Below are positions 56,896 through 64,000 of a stretch of 64,000 nucleotides of DNA, one piece after another. Within the stretch, counting starts at the first letter, position 1; each line of letters starts with the position of its first letter. Origin of the DNA: Pseudarthrobacter equi (GTDB lineage: Bacteria; Actinomycetota; Actinomycetes; Actinomycetales; Micrococcaceae); contig NZ_LT629779.1 in NCBI RefSeq assembly GCF_900105535.1, positions 3,286,001 through 3,350,000 on the forward strand, read 5' to 3'. The notes beneath the pieces were generated by a model. It did not search any database, was not told the DNA's origin, and was given only the letters and a program-made list of their open reading frames with translations. The position numbers were made by a program, and so were the translations under genes.

Positions 56896-57428
56896 GGCCG
56901 CTGTGCCAGGACTGCATCGCCACTAGTGTCACCGTGGGACTCCCCGTTCCTCCGGACCGGGGAAACAGTGCTTTTTCTGTCGCCTCTGATCAGGGATGCG
57001 TAAGCTACGCCAACGGACACCAGCACCAGAGCGGCGACGAAAAACGCCGTGCCAGAATCGGCCAAAAGAAGCCGGGGAATGCTGCGCCCCGGAACCCCCA
57101 CAGCAAAACCAAAAGCAACAGCGATTCCGATGTAACTCCCTATCATGTTGCCGCGGTGGGCCGGGATGTTATGCCGCACTGCGCTGATCAGCCCGAGTGT
57201 GACGGTGATGATGGTGAACGCGGACAGCCCATGCAGCCAACTGAAATGGCCATCGCTGACAATGCCAAAACTGCTGAAACACACGTAGTACATGGCTGCT
57301 ACCCACAAATAACCCATGGTCCGGTGAATGCGGTCGCGCCGCCGCCGTAGGATCTGCACCGGTCCGAGAGCCAGGACGAAGAGTGCCGCAACAACGTGGC
57401 TGACAAGTAAGACGTTCCAGTGCTCCAT
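56892..57428 (-). CDS. DUF2306 membrane protein
   Basis: A 178-residue membrane protein with about four to five helices; HVVAALFVLALGPVQILRRRR at the start, HRTMGYLWVAAMYY and FSWLHGLSAFTIITV mark DUF2306, a family with conserved His and an unknown role. ATG lies 6 nt after TATCTT (leaderless). Divergent from a MerR regulator across 78 bp that include an inverted repeat, so it is probably the regulator's target. By eye its base composition is less GC-rich than its surroundings. Confidence 0.8.
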   Translation of the reverse strand: MEHWNVLLVSHVVAALFVLALGPVQILRRRRDRIHRTMGYLWVAAMYYVCFSSFGIVSDGHFSWLHGLSAFTIITVTLGLISAVRHNIPAHRGNMIGSYIGIAVAFGFAVGVPGRSIPRLLLADSGTAFFVAALVLVSVGVAYASLIRGDRKSTVSPVRRNGESHGDTSGDAVLAQRP

Positions 57429-57434
57429 AGCTCT

Positions 57435-57440
57435 AAGATA
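57435..57440 (-). promoter_or_regulatory. leaderless -10 box of DUF2306 gene
   Basis: TATCTT followed by 6 nt and the ATG. Confidence 0.4.
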
Positions 57441-57444
57441 GAGG

Positions 57445-57475
57445 CACTATCCAGTAAAAGTACATCAAGATAGTG
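57445..57475. promoter_or_regulatory. candidate MerR operator
   Basis: CACTATC-N17-GATAGTG, a 7+7 bp perfect inverted repeat in the gap between the divergent merR and DUF2306 genes, directly upstream of the DUF2306 -10 box. Confidence 0.5.
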
Positions 57476-57506
57476 GACCGGCTGTCCGCTACCTTACGGA
57501 GGCGCC

Positions 57507-58130
57507 ATGCAACTGAAGGAGCTTAGCGAAGTCACCGGAACGTCCGCGGCAAGCATCAAGTATTACCTCCGCGAAGGACTCCTGCCGCCCGGCGAGTCAG
57601 TACACGCTACGCGCGCCAGCTACACCGCGGACCACGTCAAACGCTTGGAGTTAATCCGCTCACTGCGTCAGATCGTTGGCCTGAATATCGAACAGATCCG
57701 CAGCATTGTGAAAATGGCGGACGACGGCGTTCCGCACCTGGCGCTGCTTGCCCACGTGCAGCGCGTGGTCCTGAAGCTTGGACCTGACAGCGGTGAGGTT
57801 GTCCGCACTGCCGCGGCAGACGCCGTCGTTCGCATGCGAAACTGGCCCGATGTGCCCAGCGACGCTCGGGATGCACTGGACCGGCACATAGCCCTGATGG
57901 AAGGGCTGGGCATCGGATCAACGCTGGATCTGCTGGACCAGTACAGCAGCGCCGTTGACTCGATTGCCGGGCTCGACCTTGCCGCAACCACGGCAGGACA
58001 GGACACGGACAGCGTCATCCTGACCGCTGCCGTCGGCATGCATTTGCATTCACAGCTGATGCTCAAGCTTCTGGCCCTTGCCCAGGCAAGCCATGCCATC
58101 CGCCGCCTGACAACCACGGGCGCCCCTTAA
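57507..58130 (+). CDS. MerR-family transcriptional regulator
   Basis: A 207-residue regulator. The MerR winged helix is at 1-70: MQLKELSEVTGTSAASIKYYLREGLLPPGES, written in parts LKELSEVTGTS and IKYYLREGLLPP; then RLELIRSLRQIVGLNIEQIR. The C-terminal ~130 residues are helical and lack the Cys pattern of metal sensors, so a small organic ligand is likelier. ATG has GGAGG at 4-5 nt. The divergent DUF2306 gene is the natural target. Confidence 0.85.
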   Translation: MQLKELSEVTGTSAASIKYYLREGLLPPGESVHATRASYTADHVKRLELIRSLRQIVGLNIEQIRSIVKMADDGVPHLALLAHVQRVVLKLGPDSGEVVRTAAADAVVRMRNWPDVPSDARDALDRHIALMEGLGIGSTLDLLDQYSSAVDSIAGLDLAATTAGQDTDSVILTAAVGMHLHSQLMLKLLALAQASHAIRRLTTTGAP

Positions 58131-58133
58131 CGC

Positions 58134-58168
58134 CGAACGCTCCCCCGTGAAAAACGGAGGAGCGTTCG
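58134..58168 (+). terminator. merR terminator-like hairpin
   Basis: Stem CGAACGCTCC/GGAGCGTTCG extended by CCGT/ACGG around loop GAAAA, 4 nt past the merR stop. The T-run is weak. Confidence 0.6.
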
Positions 58169-58173
58169 TTGGA

Positions 58174-58230
58174 GAACCGCCACAAGTGAGCGCGCGTTCC
58201 CCAAAGGAACCGCCACAAGTGAGCGCGCGT
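58174..58230 (+). repeat. right flanking repeat cluster
   Basis: Two copies of GAACCGCCACAAGTGAGCGC + GCGT (58174 and 58207) with 33-bp period, in reverse orientation to the cluster at 55778-55851. Confidence 0.85.
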
Positions 58231-58238
58231 CGGAAGGG

Positions 58239-59324
58239 TTAGCGCTCCAGGTCGCCGCGGATGAAGGCCTCGACCTTTTCACGGGCGAGGTCGTCGTTGA
58301 ACTGCTCCGGCGGGGACTTCATGAAGTAGCTGGAGGCGGAAAGCAGCGGACCGCCGATGCCGCGGTCCAGGCCGATCTTGGCGGCGCGGATGGCATCGAT
58401 GATCACGCCGGCGGAGTTGGGTGAATCCCAGACTTCCAGTTTGTACTCGAGCGACACGGGGGCGTCACCGAAGTTGCGGCCTTCCAGTCGGACGAAGGCC
58501 CACTTGCGGTCGTCGAGCCACTGCACGTAGTCGGACGGGCCGATGTGGACGTCCTTGGCGGCGAGCTCGGCTTCGACGTTGGAAGTGACGGCCTGGGTCT
58601 TGGAGATCTTCTTGGACTCGAGGCGATCGCGTTCCAACATGTTCTTGAAGTCCATGTTGCCGCCCACGTTCAGCTGGTACGTGCGGTCCAGGGTGACGCC
58701 GCGGTCCTCGAACAGCTTGGCCATGACGCGGTGCGTGATGGTGGCACCGATCTGGCTCTTGATGTCGTCGCCCACGATCGGAACACCGGCGGCGGTGAAC
58801 TTGTCCGCCCATGCCTTGGTGCCGGCGATGAACACGGGAAGGGCGTTGACGAAGGCAACGCCTGCGTCAATGGCGGCCTGGGCGTAGAACTCGGCAGCAG
58901 CCTGGGAGCCGACGGGCAGGTAGCAGACCATGACGTCAACATCGGCGTCCTTGAGGGCCTGAACCACGTCAACGGGCTCTTCGGTGGATTCCTCGATGGT
59001 CTCGAGGTAGTACTTGCCGAGGCCGTCCAGGGTGTGGCCGCGCTGGACGGTTACGCCGGTGGGCGGGACGTCGGCAATCTTGATGGTGTTGTTTTCGCTG
59101 GCGAGGATGGCATCGGCGAGGTCGTTGCCCACCTTCTTGCCATCGACGTCGAACGCGGCCACGAACTGGACATCGCCCACGTGGTACTGGCCGAACTCAA
59201 CGTGCATGAGGCCGGGGATGGTCGCCGTGGGGTCGGCGTCCTGGTAGTACTGGACGCCCTGCACCAGCGACGCGGCGCAGTTGCCTACGCCGACGATTGC
59301 GACACGGATCGGATGTGAAGACAC
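58239..59324 (-). CDS. ino1: inositol-3-phosphate synthase
   Basis: Converts glucose-6-phosphate to inositol phosphate with internal NAD redox, giving the acceptor for MshA and for phosphatidylinositol lipids. The 361 residues contain the NAD fold [38 protein letters not shown] and [15 protein letters not shown], as in the actinobacterial type. GTG start has AAGGAG at 6 nt. Confidence 0.94.
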   Translation of the reverse strand: MSSHPIRVAIVGVGNCAASLVQGVQYYQDADPTATIPGLMHVEFGQYHVGDVQFVAAFDVDGKKVGNDLADAILASENNTIKIADVPPTGVTVQRGHTLDGLGKYYLETIEESTEEPVDVVQALKDADVDVMVCYLPVGSQAAAEFYAQAAIDAGVAFVNALPVFIAGTKAWADKFTAAGVPIVGDDIKSQIGATITHRVMAKLFEDRGVTLDRTYQLNVGGNMDFKNMLERDRLESKKISKTQAVTSNVEAELAAKDVHIGPSDYVQWLDDRKWAFVRLEGRNFGDAPVSLEYKLEVWDSPNSAGVIIDAIRAAKIGLDRGIGGPLLSASSYFMKSPPEQFNDDLAREKVEAFIRGDLER

Positions 59325-59427
59325 GGAACTCCTTAGGACAAACGTCAGCCGGCCTGGTAATGCGTCGGGGAAATTGCGACGGCGGCCGGCTGGGACAGCG
59401 CCGCGCGGCGCGTACTCATAGTACCCA

Positions 59428-59468
59428 ACGCAGCGGGACCGGCCCTTGTTCCGCCGGTCCCGCTGCGT
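59428..59468 (-). terminator. hairpin between ino1 and AKR gene
   Basis: A perfect 16-bp stem ACGCAGCGGGACCGGC with its complement, 9-nt loop, 16 nt after the aldo/keto reductase stop. Probably its terminator, though no T-run follows. Confidence 0.65.
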
Positions 59469-59483
59469 AAGAAAGGGGTTTCG

Positions 59484-60524
59484 TCAGACGGTCTGCTTCC
59501 ACAGGTTGATGTCCGATTCCACCGCGAACTCATCGATGGCGGTCAGTTCGTCGGCGCTGAATCCGAGGTTGTTGATGGCGGAGAGCGTGTCCTCGAGCTG
59601 GCGCACGCTGGAGGCTCCCACCAGTGCCGAGGTCACCGGCGAACCCTTGGGCTGGTCCCGGAGGATCCAGGCGATGGCCATTTGCGCGAGCGTCTGGCCA
59701 CGGCCTTCGGCAATGGCTTTCAGGCCCCGGATGCGGGCGAGCTTCTCATCCGTGATGGCGTCCTCGGACAGGAACCTGGCCTTGGCTGCGCGGGAATCGT
59801 CCGGAATGCCGTTGAGGTAACGGTCGGTGAGCATGCCCTGGGCCAGCGGCGAGAAGGCGATGGACCCCGCCCCCACCTGGTCGAGCGCCTCGTAGAGGTT
59901 GGGGCTGCCGTTCTCGGTCCAGCGGTTGAACATGGAGTAGCTGGGCTGGTGGATGAGCAGCGGCGTGCCGAGCTCCTTCAGGATGCGGGCAGCTTCGATG
60001 GTCTGTTCCGGGGTGTAGGAGGAGATGCCCGCGTAGAGTGCCTTGCCCGAGCGGACGGCGTAGTCGAGGGCGCCCATGGTTTCTTCCAGCGGCGTTTCCG
60101 GGTCCGGCCGGTGGCTGTAAAAGATATCTACGTAGTCCAGGCCCATGCGCTCCAGTGACTGGTCCAGGCTGGAGAGCAGGTATTTCCGTGAGCCCCACTC
60201 GCCGTAGGGGCCGGGCCACATGTAGTAGCCGGCCTTCGTGGAGATGACCAGCTCATCGCGGTACGGCTTGAAGTCGTCCTTGAGGTGGCGGCCGAAGTTG
60301 GTCTCGGCGGATCCGTCCGGCGGGCCGTAGTTGTTGGCGAGGTCGAAGTGGTTCACGCCAAGGTCGAAGGCACGGCGCAGGATGGCTCGCTGTTCATCAA
60401 AGCGCTTGTCGTCACCGAAGTTGTGCCACAGGCCCAGGGAGATGGCCGGAAGCTTCAGGCCGCTGCGGCCCACCCGGCGGTAGGGCATGGATTCGTAGCG
60501 GTCTTCCGCCGCGGAATAAGTCAT
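59484..60524 (-). CDS. aldo/keto reductase, YghZ-like
   Basis: A 346-residue NADPH-dependent TIM-barrel reductase of the L-glyceraldehyde-3-phosphate reductase (YghZ/MgrA) group. N-terminal YRRVGRSGLKLPAISLGLWHNFG, catalytic Asp-Tyr in DLANNYGPPDGSAE, Lys in VISTKAGYYMWPGPYG and NADP-binding LVGASSVRQLEDTL are all in place. Physiological substrate probably aldehydes such as methylglyoxal. ATG at 60522-60524 is 7 nt after CAGGAT; an ATG three codons upstream is the alternative. Confidence 0.9.
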   Translation of the reverse strand: MTYSAAEDRYESMPYRRVGRSGLKLPAISLGLWHNFGDDKRFDEQRAILRRAFDLGVNHFDLANNYGPPDGSAETNFGRHLKDDFKPYRDELVISTKAGYYMWPGPYGEWGSRKYLLSSLDQSLERMGLDYVDIFYSHRPDPETPLEETMGALDYAVRSGKALYAGISSYTPEQTIEAARILKELGTPLLIHQPSYSMFNRWTENGSPNLYEALDQVGAGSIAFSPLAQGMLTDRYLNGIPDDSRAAKARFLSEDAITDEKLARIRGLKAIAEGRGQTLAQMAIAWILRDQPKGSPVTSALVGASSVRQLEDTLSAINNLGFSADELTAIDEFAVESDINLWKQTV

Positions 60525-60639
60525 GGGTTCCATCCTGCCAGCTGTGACCGGCGCAACAGGCAGGACCGCAAAAGTTACGCCGCGGGCTGACAATGCCAGC
60601 CCGCGGCGCAACGCGCGCACGCGGCAAGGAACGGAATCG

Positions 60640-62409
60640 TCAGGACTTCACGATGGCGGCGCTCCATGGAGCCAGAGCGAGGGCGTCGCCGTCCTGGCTT
60701 GTCCCCTCGTCGGTGGACAGCAGGAGGGATCCGCTGACGCCGTCCAGCCGCACCTTCGCGTCAGCGAAGTTCACCAGCACCTCAACGCTGCCGCGGCGGA
60801 ACCGCAGCCAGCCGGAGTCGTCGTCGAACGCCACCTCGGTCTCACCGAAACCGAGCCCGGCCAGTTCGGGATGACTGCGCCGCAGCGCCGTCAGCGACCT
60901 GTAGAGCTCCAGCAGCCGGGCGTGGTCGCCCGTGGCGGCTTCGTCCCAGTCCAGTTTGGACCGGCGAAAGGTTTCCGGATCCTGGGGGTCAGGCACGACG
61001 GCGGGATCCCACCCCATGCGCTCGAATTCCTTGATGCGCCCTTCCGCGGTGGCCTTGCCGAGCTCGGGTTCCGGGTGGGAGGTGAAGAACTGCCACGGTG
61101 TGGTTGCCCCGTATTCCTCCCCCATAAACAGCATGGGCGTGAACGGCGAGGTCAGCGTGAGCACCGCCGCCACGGCCAGCTGCCCGTAGGACAGTGACTG
61201 GGACAGCCTGTCGCCGATGGCCCGGTTGCCGATCTGGTCGTGGTTCTGGTTGCAGACCACCAGCGCCGCCGGGTTCACCAGCGAAGCGTTGATCGGCCTG
61301 CCGTGGTGCCGGCCGCGGAAGCTGGAGTAGCTGCCGTCATGCAGGAAGCCGTCCTTGAGGACCTTGGCCAGCACCGCCAGGGACTCAAAGTCGGAGTAGT
61401 ACCCGGTGGTTTCGCCGCTGACGTTCACATGGACCGCGTGGTGGAAGTCGTCGCTCCACTGCCCCGCCAGGCCGTACCCGTTGGCGTCCCGCGGGTAGAT
61501 CAGGCGGGGGTTGTTCAGGTCGGACTCCGCGATCAGCGTCTTGGGCAGCCCGGTTTCGGCTGAGACGGCGTCGCCCAGGGCACCGAACTCCTCGAGGATG
61601 TGGACCGCCCGCTCGTCGCGCAGGGCGTGCACGGCGTCGAGCCGCAGCCCGTCCACGTGGTAGTCGCGGAGCCACAGCGCCAGGTTGTCCAGGATGTACT
61701 CCCGGACCACGTCGGAGCCGGGTCCGTCGAGGTTGACGGAGTCACCCCAGGTGTTGGCGTCGCCCTGTTTCAGGTACGGGCCGAACTTGGGCAGGAAGTT
61801 GCCGCTGGGGCCGAGGTGGTTGTACACCACGTCCTGGATGACCCCGAGCCCGGCAGCATGCGCGGCATCGACGAACCGCTGGTATGCGGCGGGCCCGCCG
61901 TAGCCCTCATGGACTGCGTACCACTGCACGCCGTCGTAGCCCCAGTTGTGGGTGCCGTTGAACCCGTTGACGGGCAACAGCTCCACGAAGTCGACGCCCA
62001 GGTCCGCGAGGTAGCCGAGCTTCCCGGCGGCGGCGTCCAGGATTCCCTCCGGGGTGAAGGTGCCCACGTGGAGTTCGTAGATCACCGAGCCGGTGAGTTC
62101 CCTGCCCTTCCAGCCGGAATCCTGCCACGCGTACGCGGCGGGATCGAAGGTCCGGGACAGCTTGTGGACTCCCGCGGGTACCCGCCGGGACCGGGGGTCG
62201 GGCAGCGGGTGGCTGTCGCCGTCGAGCTGGTAGCCGTAGTCCACTTCGCCCTCGGCCGGCGCGTCCGGGGCGGTCCACCAGCCTTCCGTGCCGGGCGCGG
62301 TGTCCTTCTTCGCCATGGGGTACTCCCGGCCGCCCGCCACGAGGGTGACCGAGGAGGCGTCGGGTGCCCAGACGTCGAAGCGTTCGGGTCCTTGATTGAC
62401 CAGGGTCAT
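60640..62409 (-). CDS. treZ: malto-oligosyltrehalose trehalohydrolase
   Basis: Releases trehalose from malto-oligosyl trehalose. The 589 residues have an N-terminal CBM48-type domain ([15 protein letters not shown]), the GH13 barrel with nucleophile in [10 protein letters not shown] and acid in [10 protein letters not shown], and a C-terminal strand domain. The ATG overlaps the treY stop as ATGA, so the two-step treY-treZ pathway is made together. Substrate is glycogen or maltodextrin, linking it to stress and storage. Confidence 0.95.
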   Translation of the reverse strand: MTLVNQGPERFDVWAPDASSVTLVAGGREYPMAKKDTAPGTEGWWTAPDAPAEGEVDYGYQLDGDSHPLPDPRSRRVPAGVHKLSRTFDPAAYAWQDSGWKGRELTGSVIYELHVGTFTPEGILDAAAGKLGYLADLGVDFVELLPVNGFNGTHNWGYDGVQWYAVHEGYGGPAAYQRFVDAAHAAGLGVIQDVVYNHLGPSGNFLPKFGPYLKQGDANTWGDSVNLDGPGSDVVREYILDNLALWLRDYHVDGLRLDAVHALRDERAVHILEEFGALGDAVSAETGLPKTLIAESDLNNPRLIYPRDANGYGLAGQWSDDFHHAVHVNVSGETTGYYSDFESLAVLAKVLKDGFLHDGSYSSFRGRHHGRPINASLVNPAALVVCNQNHDQIGNRAIGDRLSQSLSYGQLAVAAVLTLTSPFTPMLFMGEEYGATTPWQFFTSHPEPELGKATAEGRIKEFERMGWDPAVVPDPQDPETFRRSKLDWDEAATGDHARLLELYRSLTALRRSHPELAGLGFGETEVAFDDDSGWLRFRRGSVEVLVNFADAKVRLDGVSGSLLLSTDEGTSQDGDALALAPWSAAIVKS

Positions 62410-64000
62410 GCGTTTCCTCCATCCACAGGGACCAGCAGGGCCACCGGGTAGGTACCCAGCACGTCGGCTACCAACACGGTGCCCGCACCAAATTCGGCGC
62501 CCGTCAGTTCGTCACGCATTGCAGCGGGAAGTTCGACGGCGGTATCGCGCCAGCCGCCCTCAGCGTCCAGGCCCGCAGGCAGCCGCGTTGCCAGGGTCAC
62601 CGCCCCGGGTGTGCCGTCGGCCGTGCCGCGGGAGAACCCGAGCAGGTGTCCGGCTGCAGCACCGCTTGCCGTTATTGGGACGTAACCCTCAAAGAGCTCC
62701 GGCCGGTCCCGCTTGAGGCGAAGCGCCCGCGCAGTGGCCAGGAGCTTGCTGGCTTCCGTGCCCGCTTCGGGCAACATGCCGGCGTCGATCTTGGCGAGCT
62801 CCGCTTCCCGGAGTGCGAAGTCCACCGGCCGGCGGTTATCGGGATCGGTCAGGGACCGTTCCCAGAATTCGCTGCCCTGGTAGACGTCCGGAACGCCGGG
62901 CATGGTCAGCTGGACCAGCTTGGCGGAGAGGGAGTTGGACGCTGCGAAGGCTTCAATGCGTGCCACGAAGTCCTCCATAACCTTGGCTACGCCGGCGTCG
63001 TCGAACACAGCATCCACGGCGGCCTTCACCCGCGACTCGAAGTCCTCGTCCGGGTCAGTCCACTTCGTGGAGTTGCCGGCTTCGCGGGCAGCCTTCTCGG
63101 CGTAGCCCTGCAGGCGTTCCCGGCTGGCTGGCCAGGCGCCGACGATGGCCTGCCACAGCAGGTTCTCGTAGGGGCCGTCCGGGATGGGAGCCAGCTTCCG
63201 GAGGGTGTCCAGCGTTGCGGCCCACTCCCCCGGCAGCTCGGCGATCACGGAGATCCGTGCCCGGGCGTCCTCGCTGCGCTTGGTGTCGTGCGTGGACATG
63301 GTGGTCATGGACAGCGGCAACTCATCCTGCCGCCGGCGCATCCGGTGATGGAACTCCTCCGGGGACACGGCGAACTCGGTGGGTTCTGCGCCCACCTCGG
63401 TCAGCGTGCCCAGCCGTGTGTAGCGGTAGAACGCAGTGTCCTCCACGCCCTTGGCCATCACCATGCCGGAGGTCTGCTGGAACCGGACGGCGATGGGGTT
63501 GGCCGGGTCCAGCAGCAGCGGGAGGAGCGTCCCGACTGCAACCGCGAGGTCCGGACGGTGTTCGGCGGCAGACTCGCAGGCTTCCTTGAGAACCTCGGCC
63601 CCGGTGGGCAGGTAGCTCCGGTAGACCGGGAAGGAGGCGATGACCTCGGCCAGGGCGTCGGCTGCTTCCTCCAGTGCCAGTCCGTGGGATTCCGGGACCA
63701 GCCGGGCCAGGCGCAGCACCTCGGAGCGGAGGATGCCGTCGGCGATCATCCGCTTGGTGCCGCGGATCATCTCCGCGTAGTCGGCGGCCTCGGGAGTGCC
63801 ACGCAACTCAGCGTCCAGCGCGTTCAGTGACTCTTCTCCGGCAGGATCCACGAACACCCGGTCCACGTCGGCGAGTGCGTCGTACCCGGTGGTGCCCTCG
63901 CAGGCGAAGTCCCCCGGCAGCACTTCGCCGGGTTCCAGGATCTTCTCCACCAGGACGTAGGCGCCGCCGGTGAGGTCCTTCAGCCACCGCAGGTAGCCGG
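62406..64000 (-). CDS. treY: malto-oligosyltrehalose synthase (partial, N-terminus outside window)
   Basis: Isomerises the reducing-end bond of maltodextrins to trehalose. Visible are 531 residues of the C-terminal part of a ~770-residue protein; the frame continues unbroken to base 64000 ([20 protein letters not shown]). Recognisable TreY blocks are [41 protein letters not shown] and [17 protein letters not shown]. The start lies beyond the right edge. Coupled to treZ by ATGA. Confidence 0.95.
   Translation of the reverse strand, partial: GYLRWLKDLTGGAYVLVEKILEPGEVLPGDFACEGTTGYDALADVDRVFVDPAGEESLNALDAELRGTPEAADYAEMIRGTKRMIADGILRSEVLRLARLVPESHGLALEEAADALAEVIASFPVYRSYLPTGAEVLKEACESAAEHRPDLAVAVGTLLPLLLDPANPIAVRFQQTSGMVMAKGVEDTAFYRYTRLGTLTEVGAEPTEFAVSPEEFHHRMRRRQDELPLSMTTMSTHDTKRSEDARARISVIAELPGEWAATLDTLRKLAPIPDGPYENLLWQAIVGAWPASRERLQGYAEKAAREAGNSTKWTDPDEDFESRVKAAVDAVFDDAGVAKVMEDFVARIEAFAASNSLSAKLVQLTMPGVPDVYQGSEFWERSLTDPDNRRPVDFALREAELAKIDAGMLPEAGTEASKLLATARALRLKRDRPELFEGYVPITASGAAAGHLLGFSRGTADGTPGAVTLATRLPAGLDAEGGWRDTAVELPAAMRDELTGAEFGAGTVLVADVLGTYPVALLVPVDGGNA

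Overview
The window is high-GC chromosomal DNA from an actinobacterium of the Micrococcaceae (Arthrobacter/Pseudarthrobacter type). Supporting signs are a mycothiol glycosyltransferase (mshA), an actinobacterial inositol-phosphate synthase, GuaB3 beside guaB, treYZ, CIRCE-controlled groES, a SURF1/DUF3817 pair, and many genes whose start codon lies 6-7 nt after a TAnnnT -10 box (leaderless transcription). I see no IS element, prophage, CRISPR array or rRNA. One tRNA gene (Ala, anticodon CGC) is present. No stretch longer than 300 bases lacks a gene; the longest gaps are 27453-27697, the guaB leader, and 39168-39391, the groES control region.

Layout. 1-2314: MFS transporter (cut by the left edge), divergent Lrp/AsnC regulator, CorA. 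2354-4877: an NAD-salvage operon, pnuC / nadR-like / Nudix regulator (NrtR type), preceded by two related palindromes. 5048-9785: tRNA-Ala, a membrane protein, acetyltransferase, galU, formyl-THF cyclo-ligase, an fmdB gene with a CIRCE operator, and a SAF-domain protein. 9841-14094: a giant SF1-helicase-like protein with a C-terminal nuclease domain. 14218-20927: guaA, DUF3817, SURF1, PTS IIA, glpD, guaB3. 21100-23966: a WXG100-like protein with a glycine-rich hydrophobic domain and an amphipathic repeat tail, followed by two coupled unknown genes and one more unknown; this is my best candidate for an undescribed system. 23968-27452: ABC exporter and guaB. 27698-34733: two tandem acyltransferase-SGNH genes, a flavin oxidoreductase and a LuxR-type regulator. 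34856-39349: ATP-dependent DNA ligase, RibD/DHFR-like reductase, groL, groES with two CIRCE elements. 39392-45739: EamA transporter, small membrane protein, THUMP-like methyltransferase, shikimate dehydrogenase-like protein, GH3 lipoprotein, YbdK-type glutamate-cysteine ligase. 45888-50059: tightly overlapping alr-tsaE-tsaB-rimI-tsaD operon. 50181-55771: divergent PfkB kinase and GH4 glycosidase, then mshA and fhs. 55778-58230: a 2.4-kb segment flanked by inverted copies of a 20-bp repeat, carrying a DUF559/Vsr-like protein, a DUF2306 membrane protein and a MerR regulator. 58239-64000: ino1, an aldo/keto reductase, treZ and treY (cut by the right edge).

Functional links. Purine synthesis is represented three times (guaA, guaB, guaB3). 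The steps Ino1 to MshA supply mycothiol. CIRCE sites connect groES-groL and fmdB to heat-shock control by HrcA. The pnuC operon appears to be self-regulated through its last gene. Start positions were chosen from Shine-Dalgarno (SD) sequences, ATGA/GTGA overlaps or leaderless -10 boxes; no database search was possible, so family names rest on motif recognition.
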